Below are positions 24,613-48,071 of a stretch of DNA of 64,000 bases, one piece after another. A model generated the notes under the pieces. The model did not search any database. It had not been told where the DNA came from and saw only the letters and a program-made list of their open reading frames with translations. Within the stretch, counting starts at the first letter, position 1, and every line of letters starts with the position of its first letter. A program made the translations under genes and the position numbers. The stretch covers positions 48,604,443 to 48,668,442 of the forward strand of contig JACDQD010000001.1 in assembly GCA_019843655.1 (NCBI GenBank), given 5' to 3'. This stretch comes from Lethocerus indicus (taxonomy: Eukaryota; Arthropoda; Insecta; Hemiptera; Belostomatidae).

Positions 24613-24659
<47 letters not shown>
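24436..24659. repeat. Microsatellite-flanked dispersed repeat A, copy 1
   Basis: (TA)n at 24436-24488, a unique core at 24489-24615 and (TA)n at 24616-24659. The core has CTGGAAAGGTTTGAAAGG, ATTTTAATTGAGATATC, GAATAATCCGCTATTTT and ATATATCTGAAAGCATATTT. The same core lies at 37013-37132 between a (GT)n and a (TA)n tract, so the flanking tracts belong to the repeat. Confidence 0.7.
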
Positions 24660-24661
<2 letters not shown>

Positions 24662-25734
24662 CAGCTTATTTATCATTTATTTCCATATTGCGCTGTTCTG
24701 TATTACTGTAATGATGTTCGTATTCTATATTACCGTTCAATGGAAAGACATTTTGGCTTGAAAGTTGTTTAAGGCACAAACAGGACACAAAGTTGTTGAG
24801 TATCCCACTGCACAGTTTATCGGCTTCTCGATCGATAATATCACCTTAACTTAAATAGTCAGATAAATGTTTGCCAAAATTATTATTCGTAATTAAATCA
24901 AAAGTAATATGAAGTATCAATTAATTGAATATAATAAGTATTAATAAACTGTAACGTATTAAGTTCTGCAACATATTCGCTACATCATGATGCAAAAACA
25001 AATTTTAGTCTTCTTTCGCCTAATTCTAATTAAATATTCGATTATACGACGTTGTCTGCCGAAATAAATAACAGAAAACGAGGCAATGAGTGATTTAAAA
25101 GTGATTTTAAAATGAGTGATCCTCAAGGGGCGAAACGAGAGAGAGGGGACGTATCGGCGCTCTCATTTTCTACTTCGGTGAAAGTCAACTGTAAACAATC
25201 ACCGAGAGAATTGACGGTTAATTGCCCCGAATTTTGATCTCGTGGCCGCATTTAATTCTGACAACGTTCGTATCCGAGCATCGATCCGATGCGTTATCGG
25301 ATTTAACACCGTTTTGCTTTTACTTAACAACCCAGTGTCGAGTAGTCGGAAACCGGTCGTGCCGATAGACCGGAGCCCGACCGAATTTAAGGATTAAAAA
25401 TAAGCCCCCCCCCCTCGACTGACCGTCTAGGCTCCACTTTCTTTTCGGGGGGCCCTCGGCGTACCATCTCAAGACAAGAAGTTATCCGATACCAACGACT
25501 GCGTAGCGGTTTGTTTTTCCTTTTAATATGGACCGTGGAGTGCCGGCCGAATAGGAACGGTCGACTAAGGCGGCAATGCTCCTTCAAATAATCGATTTAA
25601 ATACCGGGAGAACTCGTGACAGTTTTCCACACGATTAATTATGAACACCACTCGCGATAGCGAGAAATCTGAACGTAAACGCAAGATTTTTATTTTATTT
25701 ATTGTAAAATCAATTTTTATACCTATAATAACAA
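24660..25734. other. Gene-free stretch
   Basis: AT-rich at first, CpG-rich from about 25100. No gene or known repeat copy was recognised. Confidence 0.5.
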
Positions 25735-25935
25735 TTGCGGAATGTTCTGTATCGCTTGTTTCTCCAGATAAAAGAAGCCGCCCACCGACGGCACTTATTA
25801 CGTGAGACAAGAATGACATTCCGGAAACCGGGATTTTATAAATTCGCAAACTTTCTGTGCATTGAGTTCTCGGTGAACGATGCCATTCGGAACATACCGG
25901 TATTTCATTAGGGTGGACGAGTTGCAATAGAAGCG
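25735..25935 (-). mobile_element. Jockey-like fragment, strongly decayed
   Basis: Follows the 12.2 kb copy in the same orientation: AAGAAGCCGCCCACCGACGG, ACCGGGATTTTATAAATTCG, GTGAACGATGCCATTCGGAA, then CATACCGG. It is shorter, with internal deletions and no usable frame. Confidence 0.5.
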
Positions 25936-27534
25936 TCACTATAAGTCGGTTTTAAGGATCGGAGGCGCGCGGGCATTTTATTACCGGCGGAGATGAATAA
26001 TAAATAAAACGCCGACGCCCAACTGCCGCGAAGTCACTGGGTAAAACCGAACAAGTAATTACGGCCCGGACTACACTTAGGGAAGGCTGTAAAAGACAGG
26101 AGATGCGAACGGAGTAGGCGGCGTTGTTAAGAGAGTCATTTAATTTTTAGCGAGAACAAAGGTATATTATTTTCGTTGAAACGGCGCGTACGCGTGTAAT
26201 AGGTTAGAGGGGACGCGAACCGGTTAAATGAGATGTGAAGGGTACGAGGTACGGTTGATGGGACGTTTATTGTGATATGTGGGCGGCTTCCTAATATGAA
26301 AATGTCATTTCATTTATGTCGAGAGGGCGATAAATTCCGCACCGGCCACTCGAGGATCGTCCATAGAAATGAAGGCTACGCGTCATTTTAATTTATTATA
26401 TTAGACAGAAGTACACGGACGGGTCTACGTCCGTATTCGCGTTCTTCCGTCTCCGCGCGCCGGTTTGCCCAGACCGGTTTCGGCCGCTCGCCGTCTTCAG
26501 TCACGGGACGCTCGTGGGGCCTCCCTCCTGTTTCCACTCTTGCTTACATCGTTTTCTCGTGAGAAATCGTAGCGGATTTCTCGTGTATACATATGTGTTC
26601 TGTCCATGTTTCGGTGTCTTCGGACTGTATGACGTATGATGTGAAGTACGATTTAAGGTACGAAGTGAAGTATTGACGGGTTGACCCGGTACCCGAGTTT
26701 CCGGTACCGGTTAATTTTTTTCCTCGGCACTAATGGAAAGTAACCCGCTCCGAAAACCGGTCACGTCGCCTACCGAATTCTATCACAAATGTCATACGTC
26801 ATCGACGCTTCATTTTTTATTCTAGATTCCTCAAACACCCGGAAAATCCGAGTACGACTCCGATAAAGGGGGTGGGGGTTCGAAAACGTCTATGGGCCAG
26901 AGTTTCTCGGACGGTAAGAAGGAGGAGGGCTAAGGTTTAAGGTCAGTAGTGTTTCATAACGTGTAGCCGCCTCTCGGAATCGGGTCGACCGACAACGCTC
27001 GGGCTCAGACTCTGGCCGGCCGATTTCGGTCCGTTCTGGTTTCAACCTCTCACCATCCCCAGTTGCGTACCGACGACAATTGGACGCGAAGCACTCTGGT
27101 TTGGCCTTTGGGCGAAGTCGTGCGGTGTACTTCGATTCGTGCGGTCGGTCGATCCTCCGGACGCACCGCATCGTGCGACACCGCACTAACTTGATTAGCG
27201 GTGGAAATAATTATGATGAATCCTGAAAAAAGTTTTTAAAAACCTTACTTAAAATGTACCTAGATGTACTGCGAATTGATTCTGGAATTATTAAAGGATA
27301 TAGGTATTATTTTTTAAGTGAGATACTTTATTTTTGGTAAAAAACATTTCAAATTGTGATTGAACGGTAGAAACGGCTAGTAGGCTGTGGTTATCGTTAC
27401 TTACGCAGGTTGCCGCGTACTAATCGAAACTTATACTGCATATTTCGAAAAATGGTACCAACAATTTGTTGATTTAAACCGTACTAAACAAGGTTTTCAT
27501 GTATATGATTTCTTTCTTTTTTTTAATTTACGAG
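25936..27534. other. Gene-free CpG-rich DNA with a copy of repeat C
   Basis: No gene recognised. A copy of repeat C (AGACCGGTTTCGGCCGCTCG, then CGTCTTCAGTC) lies at about 26465-26525. A 98-codon Arg-rich frame at 26890-27186 is judged to be chance. Confidence 0.45.
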
Positions 27535-27700
27535 ACATCCTACATCGCTCGGAGATTCCGATCAAATGTCCTTCGAACTCCCTGAATCGCACCGTCCACC
27601 ACTACCTCGACATACCGACAGTCGACGAATTAATAAAATCTCTGTTCGTAAACTTTCATTACCGCCTCTTCCTAATTCAATTTTTGACGTTTTGAACTCC
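27535..27700 (+). mobile_element. Jockey-like fragment, opposite orientation
   Basis: Plus-strand peptides include VHHYLDIPTVDELIKSLFVN followed by FHYRL, parallel to the NIPTVDEVAKSQFLKFH end of the 12.2 kb copy. A short decayed piece of the same family. Confidence 0.65.
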
Positions 27701-28095
27701 ACCGGCCTAGAAATCTGTAGCCCGGATCTGTGCCATCACTGGCTTGTTTCTTTATCGGGAGAAGCGAGAGACATAAAAATGTACCACAATAGTACCTATA
27801 TCTATAAAGTTAGATTGTATTATATAATAAATAAAAAAAGACAAAACCTCCTTATTTAGCTAATTTTTTCCTCGTCCGAATCGGCCGTCGGGACTCGCGC
27901 GGGGCCCGCTAACTTTAATATTACCGTTTTTAAGTATTAAGTTTTTCGTCTCTGGGTTACTTTTATTCCAAGTACATGGAACTTTACTAGAAAATATAAG
28001 GTATTCTAGGCCACAAAAATGGGTATTCCAACCTATTTACTAAGAACATCGTCAATTAGTCGAAAGAGTGATAGTTTTCTTGAGAGGGAGTGCGG

Positions 28096-28101
28096 TGAGG
28101 C

Positions 28102-28157
<56 letters not shown>

Positions 28158-28164
28158 GCCGATG
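28096..28164. repeat. (TA)n tract inside a perfect 10-bp inverted repeat
   Basis: A run of 25 TA units at 28105-28154 is bordered by GGCCTGTATA on the left and TATACAGGCC on the right. The whole segment of about 66 bp is therefore self-complementary and could extrude as a cruciform. Confidence 0.85.
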
Positions 28165-29719
28165 AGGATAGATAACGTAACCGAATATCGAAGCGGGAAA
28201 TTTCTCCAGTAGCGCATCTTAAAATGCGTTATTGCCTGGAAGGATATATCGCGGTTGGAGTATGGCCGCTTTAGTGCCGGCCATTATTTCTCTTGTTACG
28301 CCTTGTGAAATAAAGCGGCTTTTCGAAGGTACCGCTAGCCGTCGGAACTGTCCCCCTCACTAGAGGTAATTTAGAGAGCCGACCACTGCGGGGGGGCCGC
28401 GCCCATTTTACCGCTTTCCCGGAATTTCGCGTGCTGTATCGACAAGTCCCCGGCGCCTGTACCCGTATTTTGAGCAGATTAAAAAAATATCTTTGTCATT
28501 GTACCAGTAAAATGTTTTATACAATACAATATCATTGTTATGTTTTAACAATATCATTCGTCTTTCTGGGCTTGTATCCGTTTTTTTTGTTTTTTATTGA
28601 AAATAGTCGTGTTTGATAGGGAATACATGTGCCCATAATTATTAAAGTGGTCTAAGTCAATTCAAATTTTAAATACAACATTTTCATATGAAATTCACAC
28701 AAAATTTCATATTCATAGTAAAATGTTGCATAATATAAAAATATTAGTTAATTTATTCGAAAGCAATTCATTAAATATCTCGAAACTTTCATAATTATGG
28801 GCACATATTACCTGGAATTCTCCGTGGAATTGTTTTCGCGCGAAACAATTCAAAATACAGTGTGTGTGTATGTCGGTTGTTTGTTTGTTGTGAATAGCTG
28901 CCGAACCTCGTGCTAATTTAGCCTGGCACATTGTTGTTTATAGTGGTGTTTCCGTACTTTTGTTTAACCTGTAAAATCGGACCGGTCCTAAAAACCCGGC
29001 AGCAGTGGGAGTGTTGACGTACGGCGTTAATAATTAAAAAAAAATGAAAAAAATAAAACTGTATATCTACGCTATCCCGACTGGCGACCGCACTCCAACT
29101 ACAAACCGCACGATGGGGAAACACCGTCTAGAATTTCATCGGCTTTTAGTGGTCGTCCGCTATGTGTGTGTGTTTAAAGGAGGGGGACGAAATAGGGGCC
29201 TACGCGCACCCCCTCCTATTCATCATTATTTCCCGACCCGCCTAAGCATTTTTGCTTACAGTCACCGATCGGTGGCCGAGAATCGATTTTACGGCCGCCG
29301 AAAAAAAAGCGCCACGTCCAAACCGAGCCGCTCCAATATCGATGGGTCGACTGCCCGGGGACTGCGACGAATTTTCCTCACCTTATTTAATAGGACCCCT
29401 AATACGCCGAGGTCCAGTGTCGTCCGCAACAGTTGTCTGTCCCCCACGTCCGATACACTTGCCCCACCGAGGAGTGTTGAACAATCAATAATCTTAAATG
29501 AAAGAAATTCGATAATCTTTGCGGATTTGTCCAATAGTTGTCCCAAGGTGGGATACACTTGCTCTATAAAAAAAGTTGAAAAATCGAAAATTACTGTAAA
29601 TTCAAAAACCTTCGCATATTTGGCAGTGGTAGCCAGCGCATTAAACGGTTTGAGGAACGTAGCCCATTTATTTGATACCTTTCGCTCGTGTTTAAAAGTG
29701 CAACTCTACTACCCGCTTC

Positions 29720-29721
<2 letters not shown>
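28165..29721. other. Gene-free CpG-rich DNA with a long chance ORF
   Basis: No gene recognised. The longest frame (29044-29874, 276 codons) is Arg/Ser/Pro-rich without any family motif and runs into a (TA)n tract, so I treat it as non-coding. Confidence 0.5.
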
Positions 29722-29793
<72 letters not shown>

Positions 29794-29817
29794 TTATATA
29801 TATTTATATTTTTTTTT
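29722..29817. repeat. (TA)n microsatellite with TTTATA variants
   Basis: About 29 TA units to 29780, then irregular TTTATA repeats and a T-run. Confidence 0.95.
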
Positions 29818-32469
29818 CCCTTGATACCCTCAGGTATGACCGATAGACCAAATTCGAGACTACCTTATCCATAGAATTAGGTTTCACTGTGCAACTGTGT
29901 GGTTTCTGACGAAGATTCGCCGGGAGAAATCGACGAGGAGAATGTGACGAAGAGGATTAAATTAGTTCGGAATTTAAAGTTAAATTCCGATCGCCGGACA
30001 GTGTTGTGGGCAAAACTTTCACAAATGCCACCCAGAAAAGAGAACGAACTGAAGAATAAAAAATAATTTCGGACAGTAGTACTACGCGATTATAATTTTA
30101 GGATGAGACAATCGATATGTCCAATCCATGTGTCGTCGATCGGTACAGCTTCCGGTCGCGAATACAATTCCGAGGATATTTCTTAAGCTAGCCCATTGTT
30201 ATGTACTCGGGTATTGTGACAAAAGGTGGAAATCCAAAGATACGGAGAGTTTGACGGTCTCGATTAACTTGGGATTCGCCAATTTCAAATTGAAATGCTC
30301 CGCGCCCGCGTGGTGGTGTCGGCACGAACGCTGTGACGTTTCGTAGACCGGAATCTAGGAAATTTCGTGTCCGCTTTCATTCGACGATTCGTCGGAGATG
30401 TTGTGGCCGGAATATCGTGCGTGGTGGACTTTCACTAAGCGCCGTCGACTTTGTATCCGGGCGGTTTTTACGGGATCGCCGCCAGTGACACAAGCACACG
30501 CGCACCCGCACGGACACAAATACGACCCTGCGTGTATTCCGTGTGTCCCTCTGTTTATTCCGGATTAAGTTCGCAGACGCAAAACGCTATTAATCCCTGT
30601 CCGCCCTCACAATCGATCGCCCCCTAATTTTCGACTATTTTTTTATTGACGAATGAAGCCCTGTGTTACCGAAGAATCGATCTGGGCGGGATATAAATTT
30701 ATTATTTTCCAGTTAACATTTATGAAGTGGCCGGATGTAATGTATAACGTCCGATGGTTTTTATTCGAAAACGGTCCGGTCCGGGTTAGTAGACCGGTTT
30801 CGGTATAGTTGGTTTCTACTGCCGGACCGCTCGCTTGCTCGGCAACGACCGTCGAACCTACTCCGTACCTGACCGAGCCCGATAGGGTCGGACGTAAATC
30901 GCGTTCACTCGGGGGGTACCCAATAAGGGGCCTTCTCCGAAACGGAAAACTCCAAGCGGCGGGCGTCGGATTGCTTTTCGAGCCCGGGATGTTGTTACGT
31001 AATTTAATTTTTATTCTGCTCTCAATAGTGTCTGGCGACCGGTCCATCGGACTTCTGTTCTGTACCGAATCGTTCCTCCTCTCACCGTGTGCTAAAGGTA
31101 TCTAAATGAAGTCGCGGCGTATTTTACAATTTGGCGGCGATACTGGAACGTACGAACGGGTCCGATGGACCCGAAGGGAGGCAGCGAGCATAGATTGAAT
31201 TGCTTAGGCAAAACCGGATTCCCGGACCAGTCGGCGGAAAATGAAAGTGGCGCTATCACAACCGTGATTTTATTTTGCAAAAAACCCGTATCCTAAGTAT
31301 CGAGCTCGGCTCCCGAATCGCTTCCATTACGATTCCTCCGGAAGGCCGTCTCGCTCTTGAAAACTTACCCAGAAAACCGATTCCGCCGATAGGCTACTAA
31401 TGTTACGTTAAATGGAATTCTGTGGTTCTCCCCGGTTTAGTCTTTCGCTAGAGCAGTTTCGGTCCGTATCGATGAAGCGAGAGTATTATTTTGTGCCGTT
31501 GCCTCGACACTTGTTGCGCTATATTTGCAAAAAAATGGGCTAGGCGCGAATATGCTTATGCGGTTTTGTATTATCTTCGCGATAGGGTTTAATTCGAAAT
31601 CGGACATAAATGACCGGCATTCCGTTAAACCAGTTTGTAAACTGTAGCCATTCTTTCCGCTTTGAAAGTTATATTGGAAAACTATAGTTGTCACGTCCTT
31701 CTGTCTCTTCTCGCCGGTTTGGTCTTTTGCTAGACCCGAAAAAAATTTGCAGTTAAAGTGCAGTTCCATGTTATATTTATCGGGAGTATCACACGGATAT
31801 ATGTTGTATTCTGTAACACTTTAATTCTTCGTTTTGGTTTCCAGATTGTTTTTCGGATGATGAATGCTTCAGATCGACATTCTGACAGGGTATAAAATTG
31901 ACGTAGTTTTGTTTCGAATATTTGACGAGCGTATTAATAAAGTTGGTCGAAGCTGAGTGGACGGCAAATCTGTATTCCCGGTCGGACATTCCCGAAGTGA
32001 ATGTGGTCACGCAATTTCTAAATTTAAATTGACAAACGGCTTACGCATTTATCGGGACGCGGGATGTTATGTCCGCAACAAACTAGCGGGTTTATTTATT
32101 TTTCCTTTTTTCAACTCTCAACGCCCGTCTCTTGGACGAGATATCATCTCGGTTTGGAGTATTACGCCGGTACGACGGTCTCCTTATTCGGCCCGACGAA
32201 ACGCTAAGTGCGGCAGTAACATTCCGGACGAGGCGTCTCGTTCTACGCTATTTTATTGGCCGAATGCAAACTGTCTACGGCGAGAAACCGAAACCGGTCT
32301 GGTGGGCCAACGCGAGTGAAAACCCAAGATTCCAACATCGTACGAAATATTCTCCCAGACATTTCCATAATCTTTATTTATTTCCATGTTTGCATTGTTT
32401 ATATATTTACATATTTGTTTATAAATTTAAATGTACATATACTTAAAACTAGTTAAAAAATGAATATTA
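29818..32469. other. Gene-free CpG-rich DNA
   Basis: No gene recognised. Words related to repeat C appear near 30791 (AGACCGGTTTCGG) and, inverted, near 32293 (CCGAAACCGGTCT). Open frames of up to 134 codons overlap on both strands and carry no motif. Confidence 0.45.
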
Positions 32470-32650
32470 TCAGATGAAACTTAAGAAACCGGGAAGGAGT
32501 TTCGATCGGTATCTCCGGATGTCCTCTACCTCAATGTCCACGTTGTTTTCATTACGGATCTAGTAGATTGTGAGTTGTGTCAGCTAAGGTCAATTTTTAT
32601 GACCGTTTTAATACCGGCCTCGTCGTTATTATCGTCATTATTTTGTTCAT
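32470..32650 (-). mobile_element. Jockey-like fragment
   Basis: The part ATGTCCACGTTGTTTTCATT ... GATTGTGAGTTGTGTCAGC ... AAGGTCAATTTTTATG follows the 12570-12660 part of the best copy in the same orientation. Decayed. Confidence 0.5.
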
Positions 32651-33117
32651 TTTCAGGACGAAAGGACCGCGAATTTAAAAATCGTCGGCAAAGTGGCCCC
32701 GAGTCGGAAATCTCCCACCGAGCGGGCTCTTTCTTTTATCTACAAAAAGGTTTTTATTTTTTTAAGCCAATGTAAATTAAGTTAGTCTCGTTCGTAAATG
32801 TCCGACGGGGAGGGCCGAAAAAGGGACTTGTCGCCGGGCAAATAAATAATACCGGCTCCCACTTCTTTCGCTTCATTTCAGCCTTGACATTTCTAGAAAC
32901 CGAAACTCCCGCTTTCCAGACGATTAACATACACGGCGTCGATTCGAACCAGTGCGTTCGCTACGCGGTATTGTATCCGGCATTTCCGTGATTTCCGATC
33001 GGTCCATCGGACATTAACACTAGCTTTACGGAAATTTCTTATGCGCAGAGAAAAATACGTGGAGAATTTCAAAATTCTAAAAAACTTCTGAAAGAAAATA
33101 AATTTCGATGTATATAT

Positions 33118-33240
33118 TTCCCTCATTGAATGGATAAGACGGCACGAGTGGTAAAAAAAGTGCGAACGGTTTTTGTAATCTCCCTACTGAAATTCGAAAT
33201 GCGTCATTTTGACGCGTCCCGTGAACCTAGTGTCGGTCCC
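33118..33240 (+). repeat. Dispersed repeat D, copy 1
   Basis: Core: GACGGCACGAGTGGTAAAAA, AACGGTTTTTGTAATCTCCC, TACTGAAATTCGAAATG. Related copies are at 33735-33800 (plus) and 38455-38650 (minus). In this copy the AT tract before the core is short (ATGTATATATTTCCCTC). Confidence 0.65.
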
Positions 33241-33594
33241 CTGAACAAAATGGTGTCCTTAAAACAAACAAAATAAGCCCCACAATTGTGGAAACAGTTT
33301 ATTCATTTCATTGAGTAACCCACTATTAGTAGTGATAAACAGCCGTTCGTTTTAACATAGAGTTTGTGCGAGCATTCTATGTGTTACTGTAAACGAACTT
33401 AGGCCTTTATACGCTTATCATACTGTTTATAACGCGAAAATAAACGTTAACAATATACGTTCGTCAATACCGGCCTATTGCCCTTATATAGGTAAAAAAC
33501 GAGATTTAGCCGTGAGACCGTTCTCTTTAAGGTAATATTAATTAGTTCGAACTATTGTACATTGTTAATCGATCACGACTGGGGTTAAAATGAT

Positions 33595-33725
33595 TGGCGG
33601 ATTAACATTTATTTATCGGAATTTTTATTCGGATCTAAAGAATACAACCACGCACTCTACCCCAATCTCGTTTCCCTGTCTACTCAAATCTCATGTCCCT
33701 GTCTACTCCCAGCCCCTGTCATGTT
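33595..33725 (-). repeat. Minisatellite-bearing repeat E, copy 1
   Basis: In reverse complement it reads GTAGACAGGGACATGAGATT units, then TAGATCCGAATAAAAATTCC. This is the same order as at 39846-40010. Confidence 0.6.
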
Positions 33726-33734
33726 CCAATCGTC

Positions 33735-33800
33735 ACGTTTGGTAAAAAAAGATGCGAAGGGTTTTTTGTAATTTTCCTACTGAAATTCCCGTAAACCCGG
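33735..33800 (+). repeat. Dispersed repeat D, copy 2
   Basis: Shares GTAAAAAAAGATGCGAAGGG, TTTTTTGTAATTTTCC, TACTGAAATTC and CCCGTAAACCCGG with copy 1, about 600 bp downstream in the same orientation. Shortened. Confidence 0.55.
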
Positions 33801-34646
33801 TGTTAATTTAAACTCGTAATTTAAGTTCTCGGGTTTTTTATTATGTAACTTTCACCATTGCCGTAACAAATATGGGAAGAACACAACTATATTTAGTTTT
33901 TATACGCGTGTAAATAAATGTCGAAGTTTGTATACCGTTTACGAGTTCCGTAGCCCGGGGATGTTCAATGTTTTTTCCTCTTCCGATTTTGTCCGGCACT
34001 TGCGTAAGGAACGCCTACACGCCATTTTATGAGCCGGTTAAATGTTTCCACCGTCGGCAAGACGCCGCTCCTCGATCATCCGTACGACCCTTCGAATAAG
34101 TCGATAGGGAATAGAATTTAGAAAATATATTTTTTATTTTCCGTCATTTTTATGCAGATGAAAATAAAACGTCCGTATGTGGAAATGTTCTCATTAAAAG
34201 GCGCTAAAAAGAAATCGTTCTTTTTAACTTATGTCCGTACCTACTATATTTTTGGTATTCCTTTACGGATATTTATACGCTATTTGTTAGACGATACTGA
34301 AAAAAAGCACGCGTATTAACCTTTAAAACACTTTAAAATTTTTCGGGGTAAAAATATTTAAAGGCGAATTTGGCTCTTTGGCCTCTGAAGTTCGCCGACC
34401 CCCGGTCTAAACCTTTTGGCGTGGGGAGCCTAATGGCCCCCAAATGGAGGAATGTATTTCTCGAGCCGAAATCGGTTTATTTCATTTTACTTATTTTATT
34501 AGTTAATTACGCCCGGCATAAAAGCCGGTACGACGCGCCGGTTCTGAAATTGTTTTGCCGGGCGATGGCTGAAAATGTAGAGATTGATGCGGATTTGGAA
34601 AATTGCACGGCGCCTTCTATAATTTTCCTTTTTTTCTTCGTTTCAG
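33801..34646. other. Region upstream of Rab23 exon 1
   Basis: No recognised element. A pyrimidine tract ending in CGTTTCAG at 34646 looks like a 3' splice site, so the Rab23 5' UTR probably has at least one further exon upstream that I could not place. Confidence 0.4.
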
Positions 34647-34665
34647 GCCGAAAAAGCCCGACAAC

Positions 34666-34697
34666 ATGATTGAGACAAATGTTATTGAACCGGAATC

Positions 34698-34701
<4 letters not shown>
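34666..34701 (+). promoter_or_regulatory. Rab23 upstream ORF with stop/start overlap
   Basis: ATG at 34666 opens an 11-codon frame (MIETNVIEPES) whose TGA at 34699-34701 overlaps the Rab23 start as ATGA. It lies in the same exon as the start codon. Such an overlap can make Rab23 translation depend on leaky scanning or reinitiation. Confidence 0.55.
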
Positions 34702-47178
<12,477 letters not shown>

Positions 47179-47601
47179 ATGCAGTGACTTCATTAGTTTA
47201 ACAGATCGTGTACTTGTGTTATTTATTATTAGTATATTGTGAATCCACATTTGTATAATTGTATACTACCAAATAAAAATATGAATGATTTATAGCTATT
47301 TATATATCGTTAATAGTGTACTTTAATTATGAAGTAAAAAAAACTACTTTTGTATATATGCTTAAGGTGTAGGTCTCTACTCCAAATCTTTTCTCAGAAG
47401 GAAATATTTTCTGTATTGTAGATATGGATTAGTGTAAGAACTGTAGGAAATTTCAATAAATGAATAAGGATAAGGATATATATTTCAAGAATGCATAATT
47501 GATTCAATAAATGATAAAGCTTCTCTCCTTTAATATAAAAAATACTTTAATATGGTGAAGTTTACTCATTTTAAAACTAATCCGATTAATTAAAAGGGTT
47601 T

Positions 47602-47739
47602 TATATATATATATATATATATATTGTTAAATAAATTTGAAATTTCAAGTTTTAATTTTATATCTAATTTGTAAAAGTATATACAAAATGAATTAGGTAA
47701 CTATTCAAAAAATTGGTAAAATATATATATATATATATA
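47602..47739. repeat. Two short (TA)n tracts
   Basis: (TA)n at 47602-47625 and 47720-47739, in the AT-rich space between the Rab23 and tamo 3' ends. Confidence 0.95.
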
Positions 47740-47948
47740 GTATTTTATATATAAATGTATATATACACTGTTATGCATATGTTTTCTTATTTTTCTATGA
47801 AGGGACTGCATTATTTCTCAATGCATTATTAGGTTTCACAACAAAACATAAGATAAAAATAAACTTGTAACATTTACTTTCAACATTTTATAACAAGGTA
47901 GTTCAAACAATTAACAGAATTTAAAAACATTCACTCAACCACATAGAA

Positions 47949-47954
47949 TTTATT
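47949..47954 (-). terminator. Polyadenylation signal of the tamo-like gene
   Basis: TTTATT on the plus strand is AATAAA on the minus strand, about 118 bp past the stop codon. Confidence 0.5.
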
Positions 47955-48071
47955 CTTTTTAATTTTTGTTTTTTTCAAGAAAGGTTATACCAAAAAAAAA
48001 TTTGGAATCAAGAGTAAGGAAACCTGCACAAAGGGCAATAATTATGTAAAAATCTTGATAAATCTATAGAA

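Noticed and set aside
29044..29874. 276-codon open frame, the longest in the centre
   Set aside because: No recognisable motif, ends by running through a (TA)n tract, and lies in stop-poor CpG-rich DNA where other frames are also long.
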